Below, in pieces: positions 8,056 through 16,800 of a stretch of DNA of 64,000 nt. Position 1 is the first letter of the stretch. The number at the start of each line of letters is the position of its first letter. A program made the translations under genes and the position numbers. Origin of the DNA: CAG-217 sp963638105 (GTDB taxonomy: Bacteria; Bacillota; Clostridia; Oscillospirales; Acutalibacteraceae); the NCBI GenBank assembly GCA_963638105.1, contig CAVHPP010000002.1, forward strand, positions 1-64,000, given 5' to 3'. Under the pieces are notes generated by a model. That model did not search any database, was not told where the DNA came from, and worked only from the letters and a program-made list of their open reading frames with translations.

Positions 8056-9273
8056 ATGGCTTACGAATTAGAAGAAGCAAAAAAGCTGGTCGTTGAGGCC
8101 GGCAAAAAGCTGGTGGAAAGCGGCCTGATCGCCCGTACCTGGGGCAATGTATCCGCCCGTATTTCCGACACCCAGTTTGTGATCACACCCTCCGGTCGGG
8201 CGTATGAAACGCTGACGCCGGAAGAAGTGGTTGTGGTCAATATTGAGGACTGCTCTTATGAGGGCGATATTAAGCCCTCTTCCGAGAAGGGTGTGCACGC
8301 TGCGGCGTACCGCCACCATCCCACCGTGGATTTTGTGATCCACACCCACCAGAAAGCGGCCACCATCGTCAGCATTACCGGCATGGAGATCCGCAATGTT
8401 TACAAGGAATTTCAGCCGGTTCTGGGCACCAAGGTGCCTTGCGCCGATTATGCTATGTCTACCACCAATTCTCTGCGCAAGAAGGTGGAGATGTGCATTA
8501 TGATGAACCCGGGTTGCCGTGCCATTATGTTGATGCACCATGGCACCCTGTGCATGGGCGATACCTATGAGCAGGCCTTTGAGATTGCAGACGCACTGGA
8601 GAAGTGCTGCCAGCGGGTGATCAAGGACAACTATCTGCGCCACTCCTGGGCTGAGACATATTCTGACGAAGGTAAGCGCAATTTTTACCTGAAAAAGAAT
8701 GGCGCTGTGGCTATGCCGGAGAGCATTTGTGATCTGGGATCCTCCGTTCGCAACGGCAAGACCTTTAGCTTGACCGTTGGCGGAGAGACCGTTGATGTGG
8801 ATTTGGAGACCGGGCTGGGCATTACCGGCATTGCACCCAAGTGTGCCAAGATCCATAAGGCCATTTATGACAGCCAGGATTGCTCCATCATCAAGCATGT
8901 GACCGATCCGGATGTGATCGCTGTGTCCTGCACAGGTGAAGATATGATTCCTATGATCGACGACTTTGCACAGATCGCCGGCGTGGATGTGAAAAACCGT
9001 CCGTGGATCGACGGGGATACAGACGCTTGTGCCAAGGATATTGCCAAGGCCATGGACAGCCGCAATGCAATCCTGATTCAGGGTAACGGCGCGGTGATCA
9101 CCGGCAATTCCGACGGGGATATGCAGGCGCTGGAGATCATTATGGATAAGGGCTGCGAAGCCGTGATTGACACGGATATTTTCAATCGCCCCCATTATGT
9201 GCCCAAGGTGGAGTGCTTCCTGATGCGCACCGTGTATCTGGCCAAGTATTCCAAAGAGATCAATAAAAAGTAA
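8056..9273 (+). CDS. two-domain class II aldolase/adducin-family protein
   Basis: The N-terminal 210 residues form a class II aldolase/epimerase domain of the fuculose-phosphate aldolase type. They show SSE at 75-77, the zinc ligands in IHTHQ (His96, His98) and a third in MHHG (His162). These enzymes make or cleave a C-C bond next to a DHAP-like phosphoketone. Residues about 260-400 look like a second copy of the same fold. AKIHKAIYDSQDCSIIKHVT corresponds to the region before HTH, and AILIQGNGAVITG to the third-ligand region. In this copy the HxH pair is missing and the HHG is replaced by GNG. The total of 405 residues is nearly twice the usual length. It is the last gene of the aminotransferase operon and is followed by a terminator. 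Confidence 0.85.
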   Translation: MAYELEEAKKLVVEAGKKLVESGLIARTWGNVSARISDTQFVITPSGRAYETLTPEEVVVVNIEDCSYEGDIKPSSEKGVHAAAYRHHPTVDFVIHTHQKAATIVSITGMEIRNVYKEFQPVLGTKVPCADYAMSTTNSLRKKVEMCIMMNPGCRAIMLMHHGTLCMGDTYEQAFEIADALEKCCQRVIKDNYLRHSWAETYSDEGKRNFYLKKNGAVAMPESICDLGSSVRNGKTFSLTVGGETVDVDLETGLGITGIAPKCAKIHKAIYDSQDCSIIKHVTDPDVIAVSCTGEDMIPMIDDFAQIAGVDVKNRPWIDGDTDACAKDIAKAMDSRNAILIQGNGAVITGNSDGDMQALEIIMDKGCEAVIDTDIFNRPHYVPKVECFLMRTVYLAKYSKEINKK

Positions 9274-9286
9274 GGTGCTTTGCGCC

Positions 9287-9319
9287 GCCACCCATTGCCT
9301 TGCAGTGGGTGGCTTTTTT
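9287..9319 (+). terminator. intrinsic terminator of the aldolase operon
   Basis: GCCACCCA and TGGGTGGC form the core of the stem, followed by six Ts at 9314-9319. Confidence 0.85.
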
Positions 9320-9396
9320 ATGGATTGTAGGCCACCCAAATGCCCATATCGGCCGCGGTGCGATGTGTATCGTATCCTGCATCGTTGACACACAGG

Positions 9397-9472
9397 GCGG
9401 GCGGATGCTATCCGCTCCTACGGTCAACCGGTTACAATAGCGTCTTCGTAGGAGCGGCAATCTGCCGCCCGC
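9397..9472. repeat. dispersed palindromic repeat pair
   Basis: Arms of 26 bases at 9397-9422 and 9447-9472 are imperfect reverse complements separated by 24 bases. The core reads CGTAGGAGCGG followed by CCGCCCGC. A third related copy lies at 24662-24687, so this is a repeat family and not just a local hairpin. It sits between two convergent transcription units. Confidence 0.7.
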
Positions 9473-9489
9473 TTTTCGGTACATACACG

Positions 9490-9523
9490 CAAAAAAAGAA
9501 CCTCGCTTCATCAGCGGGGTTCT
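9490..9523 (-). terminator. intrinsic terminator of the GPH symporter-GH30 operon
   Basis: AGAACCTCGCT (9497-9507) pairs with AGCGGGGTTCT (9513-9523), with one G-U pair. On the minus strand it is followed by a run of seven Ts. Confidence 0.8.
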
Positions 9524-9537
9524 CTGTGTCTTTGCTT

Positions 9538-11091
9538 TTATTTTTCCAACACCAGGGTGGTGACGGAGCGGGCAGGGAGGGCAAAGGCATCGGCGGCGGT
9601 GCCGCTGTCTGTCTTTGCCAAGTCGTTGTCCTTGTCGGTCACATAGGTGGTGTGGCGGGTGTAACCGTCCAGCGCCAGGGTGGTGCTGCGGGCCTTATCC
9701 GTGTTGTTGATGAACACGGCGGTAACGGTACCGTTGGGGTTTTTGAATGCCACGGACTGCACATCGCTCAGTTCTTCCGGCAGGGTAATGGCAATGCGCA
9801 CGCTGCCCTCGTCGGTGAATTTGGAGAAGTTGCCCAGTACCCACAGCCGCTTGGAGGTCTCAACTTGATGACTGTCCTTGTCCAGGTACACCAGGCCGTC
9901 GGTGTAGCCGCCAAAGGCGCAGGCGGTCCACCAGTCCCATTCTGCCGCGTTCAGTACCGTCAGATCCCGGTGAATGATCCCGGCCAATGCCAGACCGTAT
10001 TCCATACCCAGGCCGCTGTCCATACCGTTCTTTTGAATCAGGTCATACACGCCGCTGTTTTGGTCGTCAGTCATTTGGCAGTATTCCGTCAGCGCCAGCT
10101 TGTAATTGCTGCCGTAGGTGGTGGCTATGGCGTCGGCAAAGGCCTGCTTCTCCTCCGGGCTGGCCCAGTAGGAATGAAGTGCCAGCGTGGGCATACCCTT
10201 GCGAAGGGCGCTGTTTTTCAGCCCGTTGACACCGCTTTTGCCAAACATGGTCTTCAGGTATGCCATACAGGTGTCCGTGCCGATGTGACCGCTTTCCCAG
10301 CCTTCCAGCCGGCAGTCCTTTAGCGCGTCTTCTTGCGCCATTTGTTCCAAAAACACCTTGTACAGGTCCCGACACTGGGTTTTGGAGTAGTAGCAGCCCT
10401 CCTGCTTGGCGGTGCCGTCTTCATAACCCCGCCAGCTCCACTCTGGCTCGTTAATGGGAGACAGACCGGTGACCCGATACCCGGCTTCTGTAAAGTGCTT
10501 GGCGCAGGCAATGCTGTACTTGGCAAAGTCCGCGTACCGCTCCGGCTCCAGGTTGGTTACATATTTTTCATCGTCCGGCAGGTAGTCGCAGTAGGCTTTG
10601 CCGTTGGCGGTGTAGAACACCGGGGCACTGTTAGAGAACAGGGTCACCCGCAGGTCTTCGTTCATACTTTTTGCCAGGGACAGAGCATTTTGCGCTGCTG
10701 CGTCCCGCTCCCAGTGGTAGCTGCCGTCCTTGTCTATAAAGGCTTCTGCCCGGCGATCCGGGTCGGTAATGGTGGCGTCGTCCTTGGACCCGGCGCCCAG
10801 GTTGTAGCGGTAAATATTCAGCCCAATGCCGCTGTTCTCGTCATACAGCAGGGAGAGAATATCCTTGGCGTTTTCCCAATTGCCCACCTCCTGGCTCCAC
10901 CAGCAGGCAGAAGCACCAAAGCCGTTCATTGTTTGATAGGCGGCGGTTGGTTCAATGGTGATAGCCTTGACCTGTGCGGCGGTGGCAGCAGGCTCTGTGT
11001 TGTCGGAAGTGCCGGCGGCGCACCCGGCCAGCAGGGCGGTGGTGCACAGGGCGGCGGTCACTTTTTGTAAGCGTTTGGTGTTTGCAGTCAT
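9538..11091 (-). CDS. glycoside hydrolase family 30-like lipoprotein
   Basis: Predicted retaining glycosidase anchored outside the membrane, 517 residues. The N-terminus is a lipoprotein signal with lipobox LLAGC (Cys24). Family features are the opening QTMNGFGASACWW, the acid/base Glu215 in SPINEPEWSW and the nucleophile Glu336 in LALTEYCQM. The C-terminal beta domain ends with LPARSVTTLVLEK, as is usual in GH30. GH30 includes glucosylceramidases, beta-1,6-glucanases, beta-1,6-galactanases and xylanases; the exact activity cannot be chosen from sequence alone. It lies 23 bases after a GPH sugar symporter, so degradation products are probably imported by that partner. No strong ribosome site is visible at the start. 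Confidence 0.85.
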   Translation of the reverse strand: MTANTKRLQKVTAALCTTALLAGCAAGTSDNTEPAATAAQVKAITIEPTAAYQTMNGFGASACWWSQEVGNWENAKDILSLLYDENSGIGLNIYRYNLGAGSKDDATITDPDRRAEAFIDKDGSYHWERDAAAQNALSLAKSMNEDLRVTLFSNSAPVFYTANGKAYCDYLPDDEKYVTNLEPERYADFAKYSIACAKHFTEAGYRVTGLSPINEPEWSWRGYEDGTAKQEGCYYSKTQCRDLYKVFLEQMAQEDALKDCRLEGWESGHIGTDTCMAYLKTMFGKSGVNGLKNSALRKGMPTLALHSYWASPEEKQAFADAIATTYGSNYKLALTEYCQMTDDQNSGVYDLIQKNGMDSGLGMEYGLALAGIIHRDLTVLNAAEWDWWTACAFGGYTDGLVYLDKDSHQVETSKRLWVLGNFSKFTDEGSVRIAITLPEELSDVQSVAFKNPNGTVTAVFINNTDKARSTTLALDGYTRHTTYVTDKDNDLAKTDSGTAADAFALPARSVTTLVLEK

Positions 11092-11114
11092 TTTTCTTTC
11101 GTCCTTATGTATAT

Positions 11115-12593
11115 TTAATCTGTAATGGTAATGCCTTTTTTCTCCCGCTGGGCAGCCAGCTCCGTTTCCATTTTCTCCCTAAAGTCGCCGGTCAGGTTGT
11201 AGAAGAACATGGGAATGGTGCATACCAGCAGACTGATGGCGGGGATCAGCGATACCACGCTGAATATACCATTTCGCACCCCATGGCTCATCAGCAGCGG
11301 GTTGGCGGTGACGGAGGCGTTAATGGAGCCTACATCCAGGTCTACAATAATATACATGAGAATGATAAAGGAGGTGGAGAGCGCCGCCCCCAGCTTGGTC
11401 ACAAAGCTCTGAATGGCAGAGCCCATACCGGTGAGCCGGGTGCCGGTCTTCCACTCCATGTAGTCCAAACAGTCGCCGATCATGGCAAAGGCGCACACAT
11501 TGATGGCGCCGCAGGGCACGCAGCTGAGTACCAAAAACGGCACGCAGGCCCAAAAATGCTGATACCCGATGCACCACATAATCAGACTGGACACAGCGCC
11601 CAGCAGGCTGGTGGCAATGATGATCTGTTTGTAGTTGAATTTCTTAAACAGCACCGGCATCAGCAGCATGGCGCCGAACATACCTACGGCACTGGCCACG
11701 CTGAACACGGTGCTCACCAGCGAGATATTGCCTTGCAGTGCCGCCTCTTGCTCCGCGGCGGACAGACCGGTCAGGTCCTTGCCGATATAAAAGCTGTAAC
11801 GGGCGGCGTGCACTGCGCCGGCCTGGTACATATACCGGGCGGCGGAGAGAATACCCATCAGCGCCGTGAGCATTAAGGGCTTGCAGGTGAAGATCAGCTT
11901 CAGCGCAGAGGGCTGGTTTTTGTCCTTCTTGGGCGGAATGGGAATGTTCACCCGTTCCTTGGTCTTAAAATATACCCGGATAAACAGCAGATTGCCCACA
12001 ATGGCGCAAAACAGGGCAATGCACATATACTTCGTTTTTTCCAGCTCCGTGCCGGACAAATTGAACTTGGGCAGAATAAAGCCCAGTACCATGAAGAAAG
12101 CGGTAGGCACGGCAGAGCCCACGCCGTTGGCGGTGCGGGCCTTGCTGATAATGCCGCCCCGCTCGTCTGCATTAGGCGTTAAGGCATTGGGCAGTGCCCA
12201 GAAGGGCACATCCGAGGCGGTGTAGATCATACCCCAGGCCACATAGGTAACGGCGGCGTAGATCATCTTGGCTGTGTCGCTGATGTTGGGCGCGTAGAAC
12301 AGCAGCACCGTCAGTATGGCAATGGGAATGGGTGTGTAAATGAGATACGGCTTCATTTTGCCGTTCTTTGGATTGGCGTGGTCCATAATATAGCCCATGA
12401 TCGGGTCGTTAATGGCGTCCCACACCCGCGCCAGCAGCATCAGCAGCAACACAAATAAAGGCGTGAGCTTCAGCACGCTAATGTAAAAGTCTGAGATATA
12501 GCTGCTCATAATGGCATAGACCATGCCTTGACCCAGTGCTCCGACGCAATAGGCCATCCATTCTTTTTTCGGCACATGATTTGTATGATCCAT
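11115..12593 (-). CDS. GPH-family glycoside/pentoside/hexuronide:cation symporter
   Basis: A 492-residue integral membrane transporter of the MelB/MFS type with about 12 hydrophobic segments. The conserved cytoplasmic loop LLARVWDAINDPIMGYIMDH (about residues 53-72) and FWALPNALTPNADERGG are hallmarks of the GPH family. It imports glycosides or oligosaccharides with a cation. The start at 12593 is preceded on the minus strand by a GAGGGGG ribosome site. It is transcribed ahead of the GH30 lipoprotein gene, making a simple two-gene utilisation unit without a local regulator. The sugar specificity is unknown. Confidence 0.9.
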   Translation of the reverse strand: MDHTNHVPKKEWMAYCVGALGQGMVYAIMSSYISDFYISVLKLTPLFVLLLMLLARVWDAINDPIMGYIMDHANPKNGKMKPYLIYTPIPIAILTVLLFYAPNISDTAKMIYAAVTYVAWGMIYTASDVPFWALPNALTPNADERGGIISKARTANGVGSAVPTAFFMVLGFILPKFNLSGTELEKTKYMCIALFCAIVGNLLFIRVYFKTKERVNIPIPPKKDKNQPSALKLIFTCKPLMLTALMGILSAARYMYQAGAVHAARYSFYIGKDLTGLSAAEQEAALQGNISLVSTVFSVASAVGMFGAMLLMPVLFKKFNYKQIIIATSLLGAVSSLIMWCIGYQHFWACVPFLVLSCVPCGAINVCAFAMIGDCLDYMEWKTGTRLTGMGSAIQSFVTKLGAALSTSFIILMYIIVDLDVGSINASVTANPLLMSHGVRNGIFSVVSLIPAISLLVCTIPMFFYNLTGDFREKMETELAAQREKKGITITD

Positions 12594-12643
12594 GTGACCG
12601 TCCCCCTCTGTATTTTATTTTTAGAATAGAATATTCCAATACT

Positions 12644-12673
12644 AAGATACCATAGCCACCTGCCTGCCGTCAA
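12644..12673 (-). promoter_or_regulatory. promoter of the GPH symporter-GH30 operon
   Basis: On the minus strand TTGACG (12673-12668) and TATCTT (12649-12644) are 18 bases apart. Just downstream is the short palindrome GGAATATTC, which may be an operator half-site. Confidence 0.45.
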
Positions 12674-12728
12674 TGAAAATGTACAGAAATCTGCATAAAA
12701 TTAACCGGAATTTTACATAGAATGGAAG

Positions 12729-12757
12729 TAGTCAACACTGCGCAAATATGCTACAAT
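12729..12757 (+). promoter_or_regulatory. promoter of the HAD-subtilase cluster
   Basis: TAGTCA at 12729-12734 and TACAAT at 12752-12757 with a 17-base spacer. The -10 overlaps an in-frame ATG at 12756, which argues for the start at 12792. Confidence 0.5.
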
Positions 12758-12791
12758 GGGTTTGATCAGATTGTCAAAGGAAGGAATTTGT

Positions 12792-13628
12792 ATGCAGATC
12801 AAACTCATTGCAATGGACCTGGACGGCACTTTAATGCTGCCGGACCATCAGCGGGTCGGCGGGGCCACTCGCCGGGCGTTGGCTGCCTGCCGCCAACAAG
12901 GTGTGCGCCTGGCGTTGGCCACCGGCCGCACCTTGGCGCTGACGGAGCCGGTACAGGCCCAACTGCCGTTTTTAGATTATGTTGTATTCAGCAACGGCGC
13001 CGGTGTGTGGGATGTGCAGAACAAAAAGCGGATCCACAGTGACCCGATGCAGCTGGCGGACGCTGGGCAGATCTGCGCTTATTTGGACAGCCGCCCGGTG
13101 TACTATGAATTCTATGCCGATGGGGTGCCGGTGGCGCCTGCCCGGCGTAAGGGTATGGCGCGGCTGGACGGGGTGCCGGACAGCTTTGTGGACGAACTGC
13201 TGGAGAAAGTGGTGTACCGGGACAGCGTGGCAGACGCATTGGTCGGTATGACGGTGGAAAAGCTCAATCTTTTTACGATACCGATGGAAGAGAACCGAGC
13301 ACTGCGCTCGTTTTTGCAGACCATGGGCCGGGTGGAGATCACCTCCTCTATCGGCTGCAATGTGGAGGCCGGCAAGGTGGGCACCAGCAAGGCTACGGCT
13401 TTGGCTGCCTTGTGCGGTCAACTGGACTATGACCCGGCGCAGGTGATGTGCTTTGGCGACAGCGGTAACGATGTGGATATGCTACGTTACTGCGGTCGGT
13501 CATACGCCATGGAAAACGGTACGGACGCGGCCAAGGCGGCTGCCCGTTTTTTGGCGCCATCCAATGATCGGGAGGGTATTGCCCAAGTGGTTCGGCAAGA
13601 GATACTGAAGGAGAATGCAGATGAATAA
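12792..13628 (+). CDS. Cof-type HAD-superfamily hydrolase
   Basis: Predicted cytoplasmic phosphatase of the Cof/class IIB HAD family, 278 residues. Motif I is MDLDGTL near residue 7, motif II lies near LALATGRT, and motif IV is FGDSGNDVDMLRY near the C-terminus, with a cap domain between. Typical substrates are sugar phosphates or FMN-type small phosphates; none is indicated here. The start at 12792 has AAGGAAGG eight bases upstream, while an upstream in-frame ATG at 12756 falls in the promoter. It is the first gene of a tightly overlapping cluster. Confidence 0.9.
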   Translation: MQIKLIAMDLDGTLMLPDHQRVGGATRRALAACRQQGVRLALATGRTLALTEPVQAQLPFLDYVVFSNGAGVWDVQNKKRIHSDPMQLADAGQICAYLDSRPVYYEFYADGVPVAPARRKGMARLDGVPDSFVDELLEKVVYRDSVADALVGMTVEKLNLFTIPMEENRALRSFLQTMGRVEITSSIGCNVEAGKVGTSKATALAALCGQLDYDPAQVMCFGDSGNDVDMLRYCGRSYAMENGTDAAKAAARFLAPSNDREGIAQVVRQEILKENADE

Positions 13629-13806
13629 CAAAAAAATCGCCGCCATTGTGCTGATATTTGTGATTCTGTTTTTGGTGCTGGTACTGGGGATCGGCTTTTT
13701 TGGTGCCATTCCGCTGGTGGGCAAGTGGATTGCCTTTGTGCTGGCCTGTCTGCTGGTGGCGTTTTGCGTGGTGTTCTTTTGGCTGGCCGGGAGACGGAAC
13801 CGATGA
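13621..13806 (+). CDS. small two-helix membrane protein
   Basis: A 61-residue protein made of two hydrophobic segments (about 6-28 and 35-55) joined by a short loop, with positively charged ends, so a small inner-membrane protein. I do not recognise a family. The start at 13621 has AAGGAG at 13608-13613 and overlaps the end of the HAD gene by 8 bases. Its stop overlaps the ATG of the subtilase as ATGA. The double overlap indicates translational coupling, so it may assist or simply accompany the secreted protease. Confidence 0.75.
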   Translation: MNNKKIAAIVLIFVILFLVLVLGIGFFGAIPLVGKWIAFVLACLLVAFCVVFFWLAGRRNR

Positions 13807-16800
13807 TTAGCAGATACACCCGGCGGGGCACGGCGCTGCTGCTGGTACTGGCGCTCCTGGTGAGTATGCTTGGGGCGGCTCTGCCTGTGCTGCAAAAATC
13901 GGGTGCCGCTTCCGGCGCTTTTGCTACTGCCTATACCGCTCTGTTGGCGAAAGCCCCGGTGGCGCAGGCGGATTTAGAGCGTGATCCTTATGGCCTGTGC
14001 CGCCTGGTAGTTACCGGCTACGGCGGCAAGGACTACGGCGCTGTGGCAGCGGCGGTGACGGACGGCCTGGCGATTTTGCAATATGACACACCGGCGGCTG
14101 CCCGCAAGGCGGCGGTACAGTTGGCGCAGGACGGCGCCACGGCGGAGCCGGACAGCCTGTGCCAATTAGAGACGGATACGAACCTGACCGGCAATCTTTG
14201 CCCCTGGGCGGGGGAGATGGTGGGCACCACCGCTTTTTGCACCCGGCGGCAGATCCCGGGTCACCGGGTGGTAATCGCCCAAATTGATACAGGCTTTATG
14301 CTGGATCACCCGGCGCTGCAAGGACGGCTGGTGTCTGACGGTATAGACCTGTCCGGCGACGGTGGAGCCAATGCGGCCTATGACACTCGGCAGCGGGGCG
14401 CCACGTATTGGCACGCCACGGCGGTGGCCTCGGTGTTGGCCGGGAATACAGATGAGAATGTAAAAATATTGCCCTATAAAGTGGTGCGCTTTGGTACGGA
14501 CACCTGCGCTGCCTCAGCGGTTTTGGCCGCTATGGAGGACGCTGTGGCGAAGGGCGCGCGGGTGCTAAATATGAGCCTGAGCACCGGCCAAAACCGGGCG
14601 GGCTTTGCAGCCATGATGGACAAGGCTGCGGCACTGGGTGTGGCGGTGTGCTGCTCTGCCGGCAATGCGGGTGCGCAGATCAGCAACCGCTATCCCTCGG
14701 CATTGCCCCAGGCCATTACCGTCAGCGCAGTGACGGCGGACAAGACGGTGGCCGGCTTTTCCAATTACGGCGAGCTGGTGGACTACTGCGCCCCCGGCAG
14801 CCACATTACCGTGGCCACCATGGACAGCGGCGGTGCACCGGCTGCTACAACTGCCTCCGGCACCTCGCTGTCCTGCCCCTATGGGGCGGCCTGCTGCGCG
14901 CTACTGCTGAGTCTGCACCCGGATTTGACCCTGGACCAGCTGAACGGGCTGCTGCAAGGGAGTGCAGAGGATCTGGGTGACCCGGGCTTTGATCCTATTT
15001 ACGGCAACGGTCTGCTGCGGCTGGACAACCTGACTCAAACCGGCGCCACAGGCGACCTAACCTATACCCTGACCCTGCCGGAGGGCACATTGGCTTTGAC
15101 CGGCACCGGTGACGGCGCGGATTATGACCGTGGAGCAGCCACGCCTTGGGCGCTGTGGGCCGAGGATTTGCAACAGATCACGGTGGCGGATACGGTTACC
15201 GGACTGGGCAATTTTACTTTTTCCGGTTGCCAAAGCGCAGTGTTTACCCTGCCGGAGACCCTGCAACGGTTGGGGGCTTATGTGTTTGAAAACTGCAAGG
15301 GTCTGCACACCATCACATTGCCCCGCAATGTGGAGCAGGTGGGCATCGGCGCCTTTTCCGGTTGCAGCGATTTGACGGTGCGGGGTTGGCGCAACACCCC
15401 TGCGCCCCGGGCTGCGGCTGCGGCAGGGGCGGCGTTCTTGCCCCTGGGGTGCGTGCATAACTATGTGTGTCAGATTTTGCGGCCCACAGATACGGACCCG
15501 GGCAGCCTGATCTATACCTGCGCCGTGTGCGGCGATACCTATACGGCGCCTTATACGGAGCCGCAGGTGCTGGGCAGCGGCAGCTGCGGCAGCGGGGTCA
15601 CCTGGACCTGCTATGCCACCGGGCAACTGGAGATCACCGGCGCCGGGCGGCTGTCTGCTTGCAGCAGCAGCGCTGCGCCCTGGGCGGCCTATGCGGATAA
15701 GGTGAGCAGCGTGTTCATCGGTGAGGGTGTTACCGGCGTAACCGGTTACGCCTTTGCGGATATGCGGCGGGTGACGGCGTTCTCTGTCACCGGCGATGAT
15801 TATACGGTGGCAGAGGGCGTGCTGTACAGCGGGGACGGCACGGAGCTGCTCTGTTATCCCGGCGGCCGGGTGGCTACGGACTTTACGATTCCGGATGGGG
15901 TGACTGCCGTGTATGCGGCGGCGTTCCTGTCTGCCTGGCAGCTGCAACAGGTGGAGAGCGCTTCTGCCGTTCTGACCGTTACGGCAGACGGCCTGTTGTA
16001 CGGCAAAAACGGGCGCACCCTGCTGATGGCACTGCCCCAGTTTCATAAAGATACCCTTGTGCTGCGCCGGGCGGTGCTGATCGCCGGTGGCGCGTTCCTG
16101 CTGAATGATACTTTGCGCACGGTGTACGCCACGGCCGCCGTGTCCGTAGAGCCCCACGGACTGGGGACTGCCTTTTCAGATGGCTTTGTGCGCCGGGCAC
16201 TGACGGTGTACGGCTTGCCCGGCTCTGTGCTGGAGACCTACTGTGGCACGGCTATTCCTTTTTACCCGGTGAACAGCGGCGCCTGCGGTGCGGAAACTGC
16301 TTGGCAGTATGATTTGGACACAGCGGCGCTTACGATCAGCGGCAGCGGACCGGTGACGGATTTTGCCGCCGATGTGGCACCCTGGGCGCTGTTTGGTACG
16401 GAGATACGGCAAGTGACGGTGGAGGACGGCGTGACCGCTCTGCCGGAAAGCAGCTTTGCCGATTGCACCGGTCTGACTCGGGTAACCCTGGGCAGCGGTA
16501 TAGAGAAAATGGACGCCAACTGGTTTGCCCATTGCCCGAACTTAACGGAACTGACGGTGACCGCTACGGACACGGTGTTCCCGGCTGCTGTCTTTGCAGG
16601 AGTGGGGGACGGTCTGACTCTGTACGGTTACTATGACACTACGGTGATGGACTATGCCCGGCAGCATGGACTGACCTTTGTGGCGCTGGGCTGCCTGCAC
16701 CGAATCTATACGGACAGCGGACCGGTGCCCACCTGCACGGCAGGCGCCACCCGCAGCCGCACCTGCGCCCGCTGCGGCGCAGACCTGGGTACGGTAGAGC

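Noticed and set aside
12756..12791. Earlier ATG for the HAD hydrolase
   Set aside because: It overlaps the -10 box, lies upstream of the ribosome site and adds residues that are not in the family.
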